DNA of 64,000 nucleotides from assembly GCA_027946555.1 (NCBI GenBank), contig JAPEVC010000029.1, positions 141,157 through 205,156 of the forward strand, written 5' to 3'. The notes below the pieces were generated by a model, which searched no databases, was not told where the DNA came from, and saw only the letters and a list, made by a program, of their open reading frames with translations. A program made the translations under genes and the position numbers. The DNA is from Gnomoniopsis sp. IMI 355080. Taxonomy: Eukaryota > Ascomycota > Sordariomycetes > Diaporthales > Gnomoniaceae. Shown here piece by piece: positions 1 through 10,583 of this stretch (position 1 is the first letter of the stretch; each line of letters begins with the position of its first letter).

Positions 1-1977
1 CCACCAGCATCAGCTCTCCGATCTACATCCCGAGGGCATCCAAAATGAAATTTGGCCAGGTCAAGACTTCAATAACAACCGCGTCATGGATTTTCAAAAC
101 GTCAATGATTGGAAGGAGAACGAGCTCAGCAAGGCGGATTACGGGCGCATGCCTTGGCACGACGTGGCTATGGGGGTCATTGGTCCCTGTGTCTATGATA
201 TAGCTGAACACTTTGTCCTGCGATGGAACTTTGTGAAGCGCGACAAGTATAAGCGTGACGAACGCTTCGACTGGCTCGAGCTGCGCGGCCGGCAGGGTGA
301 GGACGAAGACCTAGTGGGAGTGCAGCGGCCGAAGCATCCTGTGGGTGATTACGTCGTGCATCCGTACACGCCCATGGAGTCCAAAAACCTTTCTGACCGC
401 GGTACGATTCACGCGCAAATTATCCGGTCAAGTGCAGACTGGTCCAGTGGTGTCTTGGTCGATCACTCGATCCAGAACGCCTACTCAGAAATCATCAGGA
501 AGGCAGAACACTTTGTCTACATTGAGAACCAATTCTTCATTACTGCTACGGGTGACCAGCAAGCACCAATCACCAACACTATTGGACGGTCAATCGTGGA
601 AGCGGTCGTGCGTGCTGGCAAGGAGGGACGCAAATTCCGCGTCATCATTATGATTCCAGCGATCCCAGGCTTCGCCGGTGACTTGCGTCTACCGGCCGCC
701 ACGGGAACGCGGGCTATCATGGACTACCAGTATCGTTCGCTTTGCCGCGGTGAACACTCCATCTTCGAGCAGGTGCGCAAGGAGGGTGTGGACCCGACAC
801 AGCACATCTTCGTGTTCAATCTCCGATCATATGATCGTCTTAACAAGACCCCTGCCATGACCAAGCAAGAAGAAGAATCCGGCCTCAAATATCAGGACAT
901 TCAGCGCGCCGAAGCGGAGGAAATCATGGGAAGCGGAATCTATGGCACAGAGAGAGATGCTGAGGGCGAAAAGGACACACACATGGGCCAAAAACACAAG
1001 TTTAGTCTCTCCAAATTCCTGAACAAGGGCGAACATGCCAAGGACGTTGCAAAGGCCAATCTGAAAGATGAGCACAAATCCGAGGCCGACGAGAAGCAGA
1101 CGGATGTTAAGCGACGCTTTGAGGCGGCACGTCAGCAAGGCCAGGATGAGTCCAAATCCTCCGCCAGTGTCGCAGCGTGCGCGATGGCCGGGACAACCAG
1201 GGTACTTGACGAGGTCTGGGAAGGCGATCCAGAGGATGAAATTAACAATTGGATCCAGGAGGAGCTGTACATCCACGCGAAGCTACTTATCGTGGATGAC
1301 CGCATTGTGGTATGCGGATCCTCAAATCTCAATGATCGAAGCCAACTGGGCTACCACGACAGCGAGCTGAGCATAGTGATGGAGGACACTCACCGGATAC
1401 CCAGTACCATGGACGGTCAGCCTTTTGAAGCCGGATACCACGCGGCTACGCTGCGAAGGTATCTGTGGCGTGAGCATTTGGGACTATTGCCGCCGCAGCC
1501 TAATGATGCTGGCGATGAAGTTAATGCGAAGCCGCCTGGTGAGAATACGATGAACGACCCCTGGGACCAGGGAGACGGAGCGGAGAGTTACAAGTTCGTG
1601 GAGGACCCTATGAGCGATAAACTTTGGGATACTTGGACGGAGCAGGCGCAGACGAACACGGTTATTTTCCGCCAATTATTCCATGCTGACCCAGATGACC
1701 ACGGTAGGCCGTCTCTATCACTTCAAGATCATCGAGTGCGACGTTATTGACATTTGATACAGTAAAAACCTTTGACGACTACGACAACTTTCTCCCGAAG
1801 CAGGGCACCAAGGCAGGGCATATCTATGACCGAATGCAGGATCCCCTCGACGTTCGTAAGAAGTTGGACAAAGTCAAGGGACACCTTGTCTTCATGTCGC
1901 TGGACTTCCTCAAGGACGCTAATATGGCCGAGACAGGGTTGCAGGTCAACTCTATAACCGAGAGCGTTTATACCTAA
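1..1977 (+). CDS. Phospholipase D, C-terminal part (5' end outside window)
   Basis: Hydrolyses phosphatidylcholine-type phospholipids to phosphatidic acid at membranes. The frame is open from base 2, so the start, the N-terminal region and the first HKD motif lie upstream. Visible parts are the linker with PGQDFNNNRV and RMPWHDVAMG, then the second HKD motif in IHAKLLIVDDRIVVCGSSN near 1270-1326, followed by NDRSQLGYHDSE. An intron fits 1704-1762 (GTAGGC to ATACAG). It restores the frame to VKTFDDYD and a conserved C-terminus ending ESVYT with TAA at 1975-1977. Without splicing the frame stops at 1750. Residues coded at about 860-1190 form a charged, Lys/Glu-rich insert typical of fungal PldA-like enzymes. 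The family call is secure; the paralogue is not determined. Confidence 0.92.
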
Positions 1978-3067
1978 GTAAGTGGGATTTTGGTGGTGCA
2001 CAACAAAAAGGATCCTCTTAGCATGTGTTTTTGTATTAGTCATTATATACCCCTAATATCATGGTCTCTATGAGAAAATGCCGACCGATCAATGATGATG
2101 ATCTTGGCTCGTCTGTGGTATACAGCATTTAGTTTCTGTCTCTTTGCTCCCACACGTGCCCCATACCCAAGTTTTGTCTTGGTACCAAGTTCGCAATGGC
2201 ATCTCAGTGCTACTTCGCATGAACTCGGTGTCATCACACGATATATGATCGTGTACAGGGCCACAACCGTCACTCAGGGTCCTACCTCGTGCCTGGAAGC
2301 ACGAGGTCTTTTAACGCCCACAGATCTAGCATGATGCCGAGTGACCCGATCTAACTCACTACATCAACAAGGAATGCTACCATTAACCATCGTTGTGCGT
2401 TCCTACCTGGAGTCGGGAGTCTGCATGCTATTGCGGGTGACTGTCGGGTGTTTGCCATCTACTGCGCGCAAAATACGTTGACAGATGACCTTCCCGGACA
2501 TTACGACCGGTTGCTGGTATCCCCAGACGCATTTGGTGTCCTGCATTGACGCGAACATGAGTGGTTGTCGGGCCACAAGGTCTGACACCACTGCGGTTGC
2601 CGTTTTGGCGCGACCTCTTTCGAGCGTCACGACTCACAGCCCAACCGAGGAGTTTACCAGGGAGATGGCCCTCATCTCGATTTGGATCAAGGCAATGAAT
2701 TCTCTCTTAATGACTCAGAACACCGGTGTCTCAGTAATTAGCGATGCTTTGCCGTTCGTGAGGTCCTCGGCAATATGCTCGCTTGCAACACTCATCGGCA
2801 GTCCAAGAGGTCGGGTAGGAAGGAGACATGAGACCTTGTATTCTTCTCTATCTTACAGGTCATGGATATAGAGTGCATTCTGCTCTTATATAGCCGTATG
2901 GCCTACATCCTCACTCTTCTAGTACTGTCGGTTCTGGTGCTTATGTCCCTTATGTGTGAGGTCTCGATGCTAGGTGGTGCTAAGTATCATTTCATCACTC
3001 TCAGGCTTCGAGGATCTCATTTCTCTACTCATTCTGTCTAAGCTATACGGCGTTCGACACAAGCAAG
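1978..3067. other. Intergenic region between PLD and lipase genes
   Basis: No convincing gene. The only long frame, at 2485-2871, has no family features. It holds a perfect 9-bp inverted repeat at 2284-2307 and a TATA-like TTATATAG at 2886-2893, about 175 bp before the lipase start, so the right half is probably the lipase promoter. Confidence 0.5.
2284..2307. repeat. Perfect inverted repeat (9-bp arms, 6-bp loop)
   Basis: ACCTCGTGC and GCACGAGGT flank CTGGAA. It is about 300 bp beyond the PLD stop. It could be a hairpin in a transcript or a dyad binding site; the sequence alone does not decide. Confidence 0.5.
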
Positions 3068-4396
3068 ATGAAGACTTCTCTCGTAACTCTCCTGTTCCTC
3101 GCGGTCTCTAGGACGATCGCGTCGGCCTTTGGAGACAGCGTCGTTGAGTCTCAAGGTATGAGCCAGTTCGTGTCGGTCGATGGGAGACGGACTGACTATT
3201 TTCCTTGACAGACTCGGTCGGTTTCGGCGTCAATACGGAGGATCTGGCTGACTTCACCAAGTTTGCCCAATATGCTGGCGCAGCATATTGTAACCCTGTA
3301 GCTGGGAGGCCGGTCTACTGCAAAGGCGACATCTGTCCAGCTGGAAACTATAGTAATGCGACGATCTATTCTGTCTTCCAGTCAGTGAGGCCTTACTCCT
3401 ACGTCTCCTCAACCTCCAGTCGATCTCCTACCCTTGAACATATTAGCTGACCACACGAGCGTAGTGGTATCGAGACCGACGTACTGGGTTTCATTGCCGT
3501 CGATTCTACAGCTCAAGAGATCATCATATCCCTCCGTGGCTCCTCGTCACTCTCTAATTGGCTTGGCGACGTTGTCTGGGCCCGCCAGCCTACCACCATG
3601 TGCCGCAACTGCTGGGCACACCTCGGCTTCCTCTTCGCCTACGCAGAGGTCGTCAAGAACGTCAACGCCACGCTCTTTTCCGCCACGAAGCTCTTCCCGA
3701 ACTACAAAATTTCCCTGACCGGCCACTCGCTCGGCGCAGCCGTCGGCACGCTCCTCGCCATGCGGTTGCGTGACATGGGCTACGAGATGGACGCATACCT
3801 GTACGGCTCGCCCCGCGTCGGCAACGAGGCACTGGCGTCTTATATCAGCCATCAAAAGGGAGGGAGCAACTACCGAGTCACCCATCTTGCTGACTTGGTG
3901 GCGCGTCTGCCGCCCATCAATCGTGAGTTTCGGCATATCAGCCCCGAGTACTGGATGCAGCCGGGGCCGAGCTGGCGGACGAGGTACGACGCTGCCGAGA
4001 TCGAGGTGTGCACAGGCTATGCGAACGCGGCGTGTAATGCGGGCGCACCGTGGTGGGTGCTCGATATCACCAGTCACTTGTACTATTTCGTGGCCATCAG
4101 CCATTGTGGGGAGACGGAGCCGCGGTTGCGCTTTGCGAACGAGCCAGTGAATGGTACTACGGCGGTCAATGGCAGTGAGGCCGGGCTCGACCAAACGACG
4201 GCGAATGCACTGGCTGTAAGCTATTTTTCTCTCATCATCTCATGATTTGCATCCATTGCAGCTGGCCTCGGCATCGCGGGCTGGCTGGAAATCTGAGGAG
4301 TCTTCCCCGGGCTACTTCACTCTTCGGACTGCAGGAATAACCGCCGGGAATGCCTCACGAGATTCTATGACCTTCCGATCATTCAAGACAGACTGA
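3068..4396 (+). CDS. Secreted class-3 lipase (Thermomyces lipase-like)
   Basis: Extracellular triacylglycerol lipase or related esterase. The model uses four exons: 3068-3155, 3212-3384, 3460-4215 and 4262-4396 (383 aa). A signal peptide starts MKTSLVTLLFLAV. The alpha/beta-hydrolase triad is visible: Ser177 in GHSLGAA, Asp232 in LADLVARLPP and His293 in ITSHLYYF. YGSPRVGNEAL and SPEYW match the Thermomyces/Rhizomucor lipase group more than feruloyl esterase A. Intron 2 has two workable versions, 3385-3459 or 3381-3464, which differ by three residues. The last intron (46 nt) and the 44-residue tail are the weakest part; reading through gives a stop at 4245. A TATA-like site lies near 2886. 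Confidence 0.85.
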
Positions 4397-5425
4397 CTTC
4401 AATATTGCTAACTGAGATGACTATAGATGTATGCAAAACTGGATCAGGACTATGCGAATGCATTGCAGACGAGTGGAATAGAATCGGACATGGTGTTCTG
4501 AGGCTCTTGATGAGACGTCGAGCAAGATGGATGCTTGCGCGGGCCGGTATCGTACTTTACTGCCAAATTGTGCCTATTCTATTTTGGCCTCAATAACAGT
4601 ACTCAGGGTAATGAGTCGTGATCTGAAGTTTCGGAAAGGGAGCAGTTGCGAAGAATGACGACTGATGGTTCGCGGTGTGGCTCTCGAACCTGATACTAGG
4701 AGTCCAATATCAACAGTAATGGCGGGAGGGGCCATAAAGAAAGGACGTCACTGGGTTGTTAGTATCCTATATTTGCCAACTGGGATCTCTACCAGCTTGT
4801 CATATCTCCATCCGAACGTGTGTAATAAAAATTACCCAAAGTGTGTGCAATCGTTCGGTACATTCAGAGCCCGATTTCTCAATTTCAGTCGTCCACGGGT
4901 GGTATGCTGCCCCATTTCTGACATCCTCCATGCAGTGTGTCTCTGCTACGGGCAAGGCCCGAATGGCTTAGGGAGCCTGTGTTTATTATCCGTATGTAAA
5001 GTCCATAAACCCCCAAAGAGTGGCGCCTTCTCGTGATAGATGGGCCTCATACCTATGCGACCATTGATTCCATATGGGAATGTTTCTGCAACAAGATCCA
5101 TGGATATACGTAGTCTTTCCGCCGGCAGGATCGCCCTCTCACACCAGGGGTCTGGGTTTTCCAAGAACAATATCTGTCACCCCGAGTGATACACTTCTAC
5201 TACGATATACTTCTCTGGAAATGTCGCTCTGCTGTGGCCCGTCCAGGTGAAAGTTTGGGAGACCGTCCACATATCTCCGTCTGCGCCCCCACCGAGTTTT
5301 ACAATATGACTGATGAACAATTGTGGGCTCAATGACCTTTGGTCGTGAGCCCGTATACAGCGTGCCACCTCAGTCGCGGAGGGTGACAGGCTGACTGCGA
5401 TATCAGGGGTGGCTAAGGCTTCCGG

Positions 5426-5662
5426 ATGTCCCCAACGAGGTTACAAGTATGTGGCCGGATTCTGGATGAGAGATTCGGGCATCAACACTGGTCTCGGGTG
5501 GTGGATGTATACGTACCAGCAATTCAAGACATGGCACAGTGGGTAGAGGCGGGCATATTGAAGCTGGGTGAGAGTGTTTGGGGGGGGGGTAGTATCAAGG
5601 ATGTCTTTTCAGTCGAGAAGGGGGAGGAAGGGCTTGATTTTGCAGCCAGTCAAGAGCATTGA
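5426..5662 (+). pseudogene. Possible C-terminal relic of a medium-chain oxidoreductase
   Basis: A 78-residue open stretch reads like the end of an NADP-dependent medium-chain dehydrogenase/prostaglandin-reductase-type enzyme: RLQVCGRILDERFG, then DVYVPAIQDMAQWVEAG and ILKLGESV, then a SIKDVF segment. In intact enzymes this follows the Rossmann fold, which is missing: the frame is closed just upstream. The family's usual ending is also lost after a run of ten G at 5580-5589, a natural slippage site. The resemblance is from memory of family patterns, not a search. It could be chance. Confidence 0.25.
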
Positions 5663-6503
5663 TCTCTCTAGGTGGGTGTTGTAGGATGGGAAGGCGCAAT
5701 ACGCCACTCAGCGTTTGTTTGTGGTTTTATCAATAAAAAAAACATTACCGTCCTGTATTGACTCATTTTATCCTTAGACAGACAGAAAAATTGAGAGCCA
5801 GCAGAGAAAAAGAGTGATCGTGTACGAGCATCAGTGACAGTCCCAGACGATTCCAGTTCATCAGTGTCCACAATGCTCCTCCAAGTAGAAAGGATGTCAC
5901 CGAGTAGGCCAACACAGCAACATGAAAATTGCGTAATACGCATAGTCGACTTCCCGACGTGTAATGTAGTCCGGCAGTGAAAATCCCAAGCAGATAATAA
6001 TCCAAAGGTAGCCAGCCGTCTTGGAGGCGAATCGAAGATAGACGTTATTGCGTGATCAGTCTCCACGATAACGAGATGCAGAGTGACGACTCGCCAAAGC
6101 CAAAGAACCGCTCAGGATGAATCGATCTCAGAGAGAAGCCGATACTCGATTGTCATTCTAGGCAAGACACCGACATCCGTAGCGGCCACCTTTGTTCCGC
6201 CGGTATGCTCAATGTGCGTAGCATCGAACCTGCGATTTGGGGGGGGGGGGGCGAAAGGGCGCAAGAGAGCACGGGATGAATTGGAGTTGCCTAATAAAGA
6301 GCTCTCCTAGTATCGGACCCTGAAACCAAGACTGTGCCAACCGCCATGGATAACGTCTTTTGCCAGACGCTGGTACTATTAGCAATCGCCTGGTCCGTCC
6401 ACTGGGAATAAGAGCAGCGCACGCAATCGCTCTCTCAGATGGTGACCCCGCATAATGATGAATGGGTAAAGCACCTCCCGGAAAAAAGGGCGAAAGGCGA
6501 GAA

Positions 6504-6511
6504 TATAAATA
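6504..6511 (+). promoter_or_regulatory. TATA box candidate of the TauD-like gene
   Basis: TATAAATA lies about 150 bp before the start codon at 6661, a normal distance for a fungal core promoter. Confidence 0.45.
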
Positions 6512-6660
6512 TAGCGGGTGGATCACTTTTCTCTATACGGTTTGAAAATAGTGCACTACATTTCTCAAATTTTGATTATTATAGTTACACATCCCAACTT
6601 TGACCGTCGCAACACTAGTCGTACTCATCAAGACCTGAAGGCGAATGTAATAGAAGCAAC

Positions 6661-8057
6661 ATGGCACCATCAGCCACCGAGACATTTACCGCGCAAGAGG
6701 CTCCCGCCGTCCTTAATCTGCACTCGACGCAGTCTGGGACAGGTGACTATAAGCAGCTTCAGCCACACGGTTTTGACAGGGAGGCAGAAGAGGGCAAGAA
6801 AGCAGGCTTCGAGGCTGCGAAGGTGAGAAACTTTCCCGTGACAGCAGCACATTCACTTCAATTTCATATTGGCCTTATCTTGCCGAAGTAGCTAGACAAG
6901 GCACATTTTCCGATGACTTGATGCCATCAGGCTGGCGTAGTTGGAGACATAAGGAATCCATGACATGGCGGGAAAGCGACTTATCTCAGGATATGGCTGA
7001 CGATTGGCACGCCAACAATACAGTATGCCAACTACCTACCAACGTGGAATCCTAGTCAGCGGTATCCGCCTCTTACGCCCTTTGAGCACAATGAGCATGG
7101 CAAGGACGCAGACCCGACTCTAAAGGACCTTCTGGCTCCTGGTTCGCAGGTCGTCGATCTCACGCCATCCATCGGCTCCGAGGTCCGTGGGGTCCAGCTT
7201 AGCAAGCTCTCGGACGCTGGAAAGGACCAGCTAGCATTGTATGTAGCCCAAAGAAAGGTTGTTGCCTTCCGCGGACAGGACTTCGCGGATCTCGACATCA
7301 AGGATGCCTTGGCATGGGGTGGATATTTTGGCCGTCACCATATTCACCCAACGTCTGGCTCACCAGAGGGGCATCCCGAGATTCACCTTGTGCACCGTTC
7401 GGCCGGTGACACATCCGCAGAGGCATTTTTCGAGACGCGGACGAGCTCGGTCGCTTGGCACTCGGATGTGTCGTATGAGGAGCAGCCACCAGGAACCACT
7501 TTCCTGTACATACTGGACAAGCCGGAGACTGGCGGCGACACGCTGTTCGTGAACGCGGCGGAGGCGTACAACAGGCTCAGCCCATTGATGCAGGAGCGCC
7601 TGCACGGCTTGAAGGCCGTTCACAGTGGTATTGAGCAGGTCAATGCCGCAAAATCACGCGGAAGCATTGTGAGGCGCGAGCCCGTGTACAACGCTCATCC
7701 GATCATCCGCACACACCCTGCTACTGGAGAGAAGGGTATCTACGTGAATCCGCAATGTGAGTAACCGAGTCATAAGTTTGAACGGAAGGATGCTGACCCG
7801 GGACTGCAGTCACACGTGAAATTGTAGGAATGAAGAAGGAAGAGTCGGATATGCTCTTGAAGTTCCTGTATGATCACCTTGCTTATGGTGCGGATTTCCA
7901 AGCCCGTGTGAAGTGGGAAGAGGGTACTGTCGTGGTTTGGGATAACAGGGTCACCCAGCACAGCGCATTGGTTGATTGGAAGAACGGCCAGCGGAGGCAT
8001 CTGGCTCGCATCACGCCGCAGGCCGAACGTCCTTATGAGACGCCTTTCAAGGCTTAA
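6661..8057 (+). CDS. TauD-type Fe(II)/2-oxoglutarate dioxygenase
   Basis: Probably oxidises taurine, alkyl sulfonates or sulfate esters to release sulfite or sulfate, like yeast Jlp1; the substrate is not proven. Exons 6661-6822, 7024-7756 and 7810-8057 give 380 aa. Splicing yields the conserved run YANYLPTWNP then YPPLTPFEH. The iron ligands are His200 and Asp202 in WHSDVSYEEQPPG and His349 in VTQHSALVDW; the arginine-bearing RRHLARITP follows. The first intron is long for this window (201 nt). Fungal members are usually induced under sulfur limitation, but no regulator site was assigned. The family call is secure. Confidence 0.93.
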
Positions 8058-8275
8058 GCTAGAGGGCTTCATTTTCTCATGTACGAGACCTGGAGCGGGA
8101 GGTTGCTGCTGTGACCAGGTCGAGACGTCTAACTTGCCTTCAGTCCCTTTTTGGTTTTTTTGGACGAATGTATCTGTGATCCACAAGTTGGGATCGAAAG
8201 TGAACGTCTGATTGGCCCTTTGCTGGATGGCTTTTGACTTCGTTGGCTTTCTTGCTTGGATATTTCTGTAGTTGA

Positions 8276-9398
8276 CTATTCGACTCGGCTTTTTTTGCGA
8301 CGTTGCCTGAAGTGTTGGCCGAACATCGTTTCCACAGAGCTATCAGAGTCGCCACCAACGTTCGACGATACAGGTGCAGGAGCGGGCTTCTGAATACCAT
8401 CCACAGGCAGAGACACAGTCACAGCACGTCCTTGTGCTGTGGACGACCTCATTCGTAGAGTATGATTCGGTGAGCTCGGCGTTTTTGTTGCAGACTGCGG
8501 TTTGGTCGAGAGCCTTGGTGAGGGGGGCCAAGGAACTGAGTGCGTCTCAAAAGACTCCTCCTGCTCTTGTTGCTCTTGTGAAAACCGGACAGAGCGCTTG
8601 CGAGTGGTGATTGGGGAATGTGCTTGTTGGATACTGTCACTCCGACAGCTACCCTTGGGACTAGGCATGCTATCTTTGCGACTTAAAGCAGCAGCACGTG
8701 TGCCGGATGCTGTTGAAATCATCTTGGTCAATGGAACCATACTCTTTCGTGGACTGTCCATAAGTCCTTCTAGGTTGGTGCCTGCCCAAGGCAGCTCATC
8801 GACTTCATCCTGTTCGGCATCCTGGGTCCGTGACAATGCCCTTCTGATGCCCTTCAGTTGTGACTTCTGGAGGGATACAACAGTCTGGCGTCTCTTGACC
8901 CTGCCGGTCATTGGCGCCGTGACGGGCCGCGAGAGGGATTGAATTGCGTCAGCATTTTGGGCCTGGGCAGCTTTCTTTAGCCGTTGGTATTCGGCGGCGT
9001 GCAGATGCGCTGTAAGCTTGTGTGCCATTGCGACGAACTCATCTTCAACCATTCGCCATTTGTCGTCGTGTTGGAGACCTGAAATCATTAAGCTGGGAAA
9101 TGGTTAGTGTGGGCTCAAAAATAGGTATAGGCAAACCTCACGTTGCTGGCAAGGCTGGGATCTCTTGACCAAAGCCATCGTCCAAAGCATCCTGAGCTGG
9201 CTCAGTCTTCGCAAGAGGCGACGGGCTGGTGGTAGACACCCTGGCCCTGGGTCTTGGGGTCAAAGGATTTGATGGTGAGGGACCCTCACGTGGCGATGAG
9301 GTAACATCATCGTTGGTCCTGGCGAAAGCAGTCCTTCTAGCACCTTCTCTTGCGCCTGAAGCTGAACCTTGCTTTTTCCAAGGAAGAGTCCTGCCCAT
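8276..9398 (-). CDS. Conserved fungal protein of unknown function (GLQHDD motif)
   Basis: Two exons, 9398-9142 and 9092-8276, with a 49-nt intron (GTGAGG to CCCAG), give 357 aa. The start was chosen at MGRTLPWKKQ because it begins the conserved part and follows a Kozak-like context. Residues from about 87 on carry SGLQHDDKWRMVEDEFVAM and a helical stretch (AHKLTAHLHAAEYQRLKKA) that looks like a real conserved domain. The rest is low-complexity, Ser/Pro/Arg-rich, with RKRSVRFSQ-like basic patches and a basic C-terminus (RQRRKKSRVE), which suggests a nuclear protein. I do not recognise a named family. It lies tail-to-tail with the dioxygenase gene, 218 bp apart. Confidence 0.8.
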
Positions 9399-10583
9399 TT
9401 TTGGCGTTGCTGAATGACAAATAGCGCCGTTTAAGGTTGGCAGGGTGGCCGTCAGATATGGGAGATAATGAAGGATGCAGCCCGGAAAGTGGATCACGAG
9501 ATCTAGAACATGGAACACGGGGAGGAGACACTAAAAATAAGGCATGAGGTTATCAGTACCACAAATGTTGAGGGAGGTATCCGTATACCTATGCTGGTTG
9601 CCTCGTGAAGTCACTCGTAGGTGATGGCATCAACGCGTGCAAACCTTAGTAAGTTAGATCGCCAAGCCAAGAACGGCAACGGTGAATGTCAAACGGGGGA
9701 CCCGCCGTTGTTAGGTACCACTGGTACCCCGGTGGGAAACGCTGGTTACATAAGCATCAAAACGGCAACCCCGCCATTCTCGATTAAGTTTTGGGACTGC
9801 ATTGGCTTCATCTCGCAACTGACTCCCATACTAGGTTCCCTCACCAGCCGGGCCCCGGTCCGGTGCACTACGCTGAGAGTTCTGGCATGGGCGTATTACG
9901 GTCATTTTCTTGCTTGCCAAGGGTTTCGACAGCGAGAACAGACATACAAACCTTCCAATCCTCAACCTGAACGGCTGGGCGATGTGCGCAGTCACCAATT
10001 TCCAAGAGTAAAGACAAGCACACCAAGCACACGGACACCGCATGCAGATGACCTACAGCGCATCACACTAACTAACACTTTCCAAGAAACAAAAGGGAAT
10101 ATTCGAGAGACCGGTGCCTGACTGCCCTTGCAAGAGCAACACCGAGGTTCCCAGTTCTGCCAGTATGCACCAGCTCTGGTTGCTTACCGGCTATCAGATA
10201 CCACCATAGCAGCCAGTCTAGGCCAGGAATACAAAACTGGGACCGACCATTCACATTCTAGACGGCCTGCCCTGGACCTCACAACGGGAGCGTGCCCAGC
10301 TGCCGTGACCTCCCTCGAGATGTTACATTCTACCAAGCCTTTTTGTCTTGCCTGAATTCGTCAACCTTCTCTCTATTGCGAAGCATGGCCCTGAATGTTA
10401 CTGTTTAACGCTCAAGATTGCTTGCTGTAGAAAAGCCCAATCGACAAAGACTCTACTTGCAATAAGACCAATGGATGCACCATTATGTGCCGAGATATTG
10501 CATCCACGCCGCCAGCAGTTGCACCCACCCGTCTAAGCCCGGCCGCTGCAGGAGCTCCATCTGCATCAAGGAGGTCCTCCATT
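9399..10583. other. Divergent intergenic region
   Basis: Shared upstream region of the minus-strand unknown gene and the TamA-like regulator. An open frame at 9621-10121 has no domain or codon signature and is read as chance. GGTACCA/TGGTACC at 9714-9728 forms a 15-bp near-palindrome. No RNA gene is seen. Confidence 0.5.

Larger units (their letters stand above)
4397..6660. other. Gene-poor 2.3-kb region
   Basis: No intact gene found. It contains a possible oxidoreductase relic on the plus strand (5426-5662) and two minus-strand open stretches in one frame (about 5440-5180 and 5170-4946), separated only by a TGA at 5177-5179 and matching nothing I recognise. G runs occur at 5580-5589 (10) and 6239-6251 (13). 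A TATAAATA at 6504-6511 probably belongs to the downstream dioxygenase. Confidence 0.5.

Noticed and set aside
827..1276. 149-codon minus-strand open frame opposite the PLD gene
   Set aside because: It is the complement of a well-conserved exon in a GC-balanced region and shows no domain.
2485..2871. 128-codon plus-strand frame in the PLD-lipase interval
   Set aside because: No family features, mixed composition, and it runs into the presumed lipase promoter.
4665..5036. 123-codon plus-strand frame in the gene-poor patch
   Set aside because: Cysteine-rich random-looking sequence with no signal peptide pattern or motif.
6215..6245. AGGTTCGATGC on the minus strand as a tRNA T-loop
   Set aside because: Flanking bases do not form a 5-bp stem and the next bases are a 13-G run.
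9621..10121. 166-codon frame between two divergent genes
   Set aside because: No conserved pattern, and it lies where both promoters should be.
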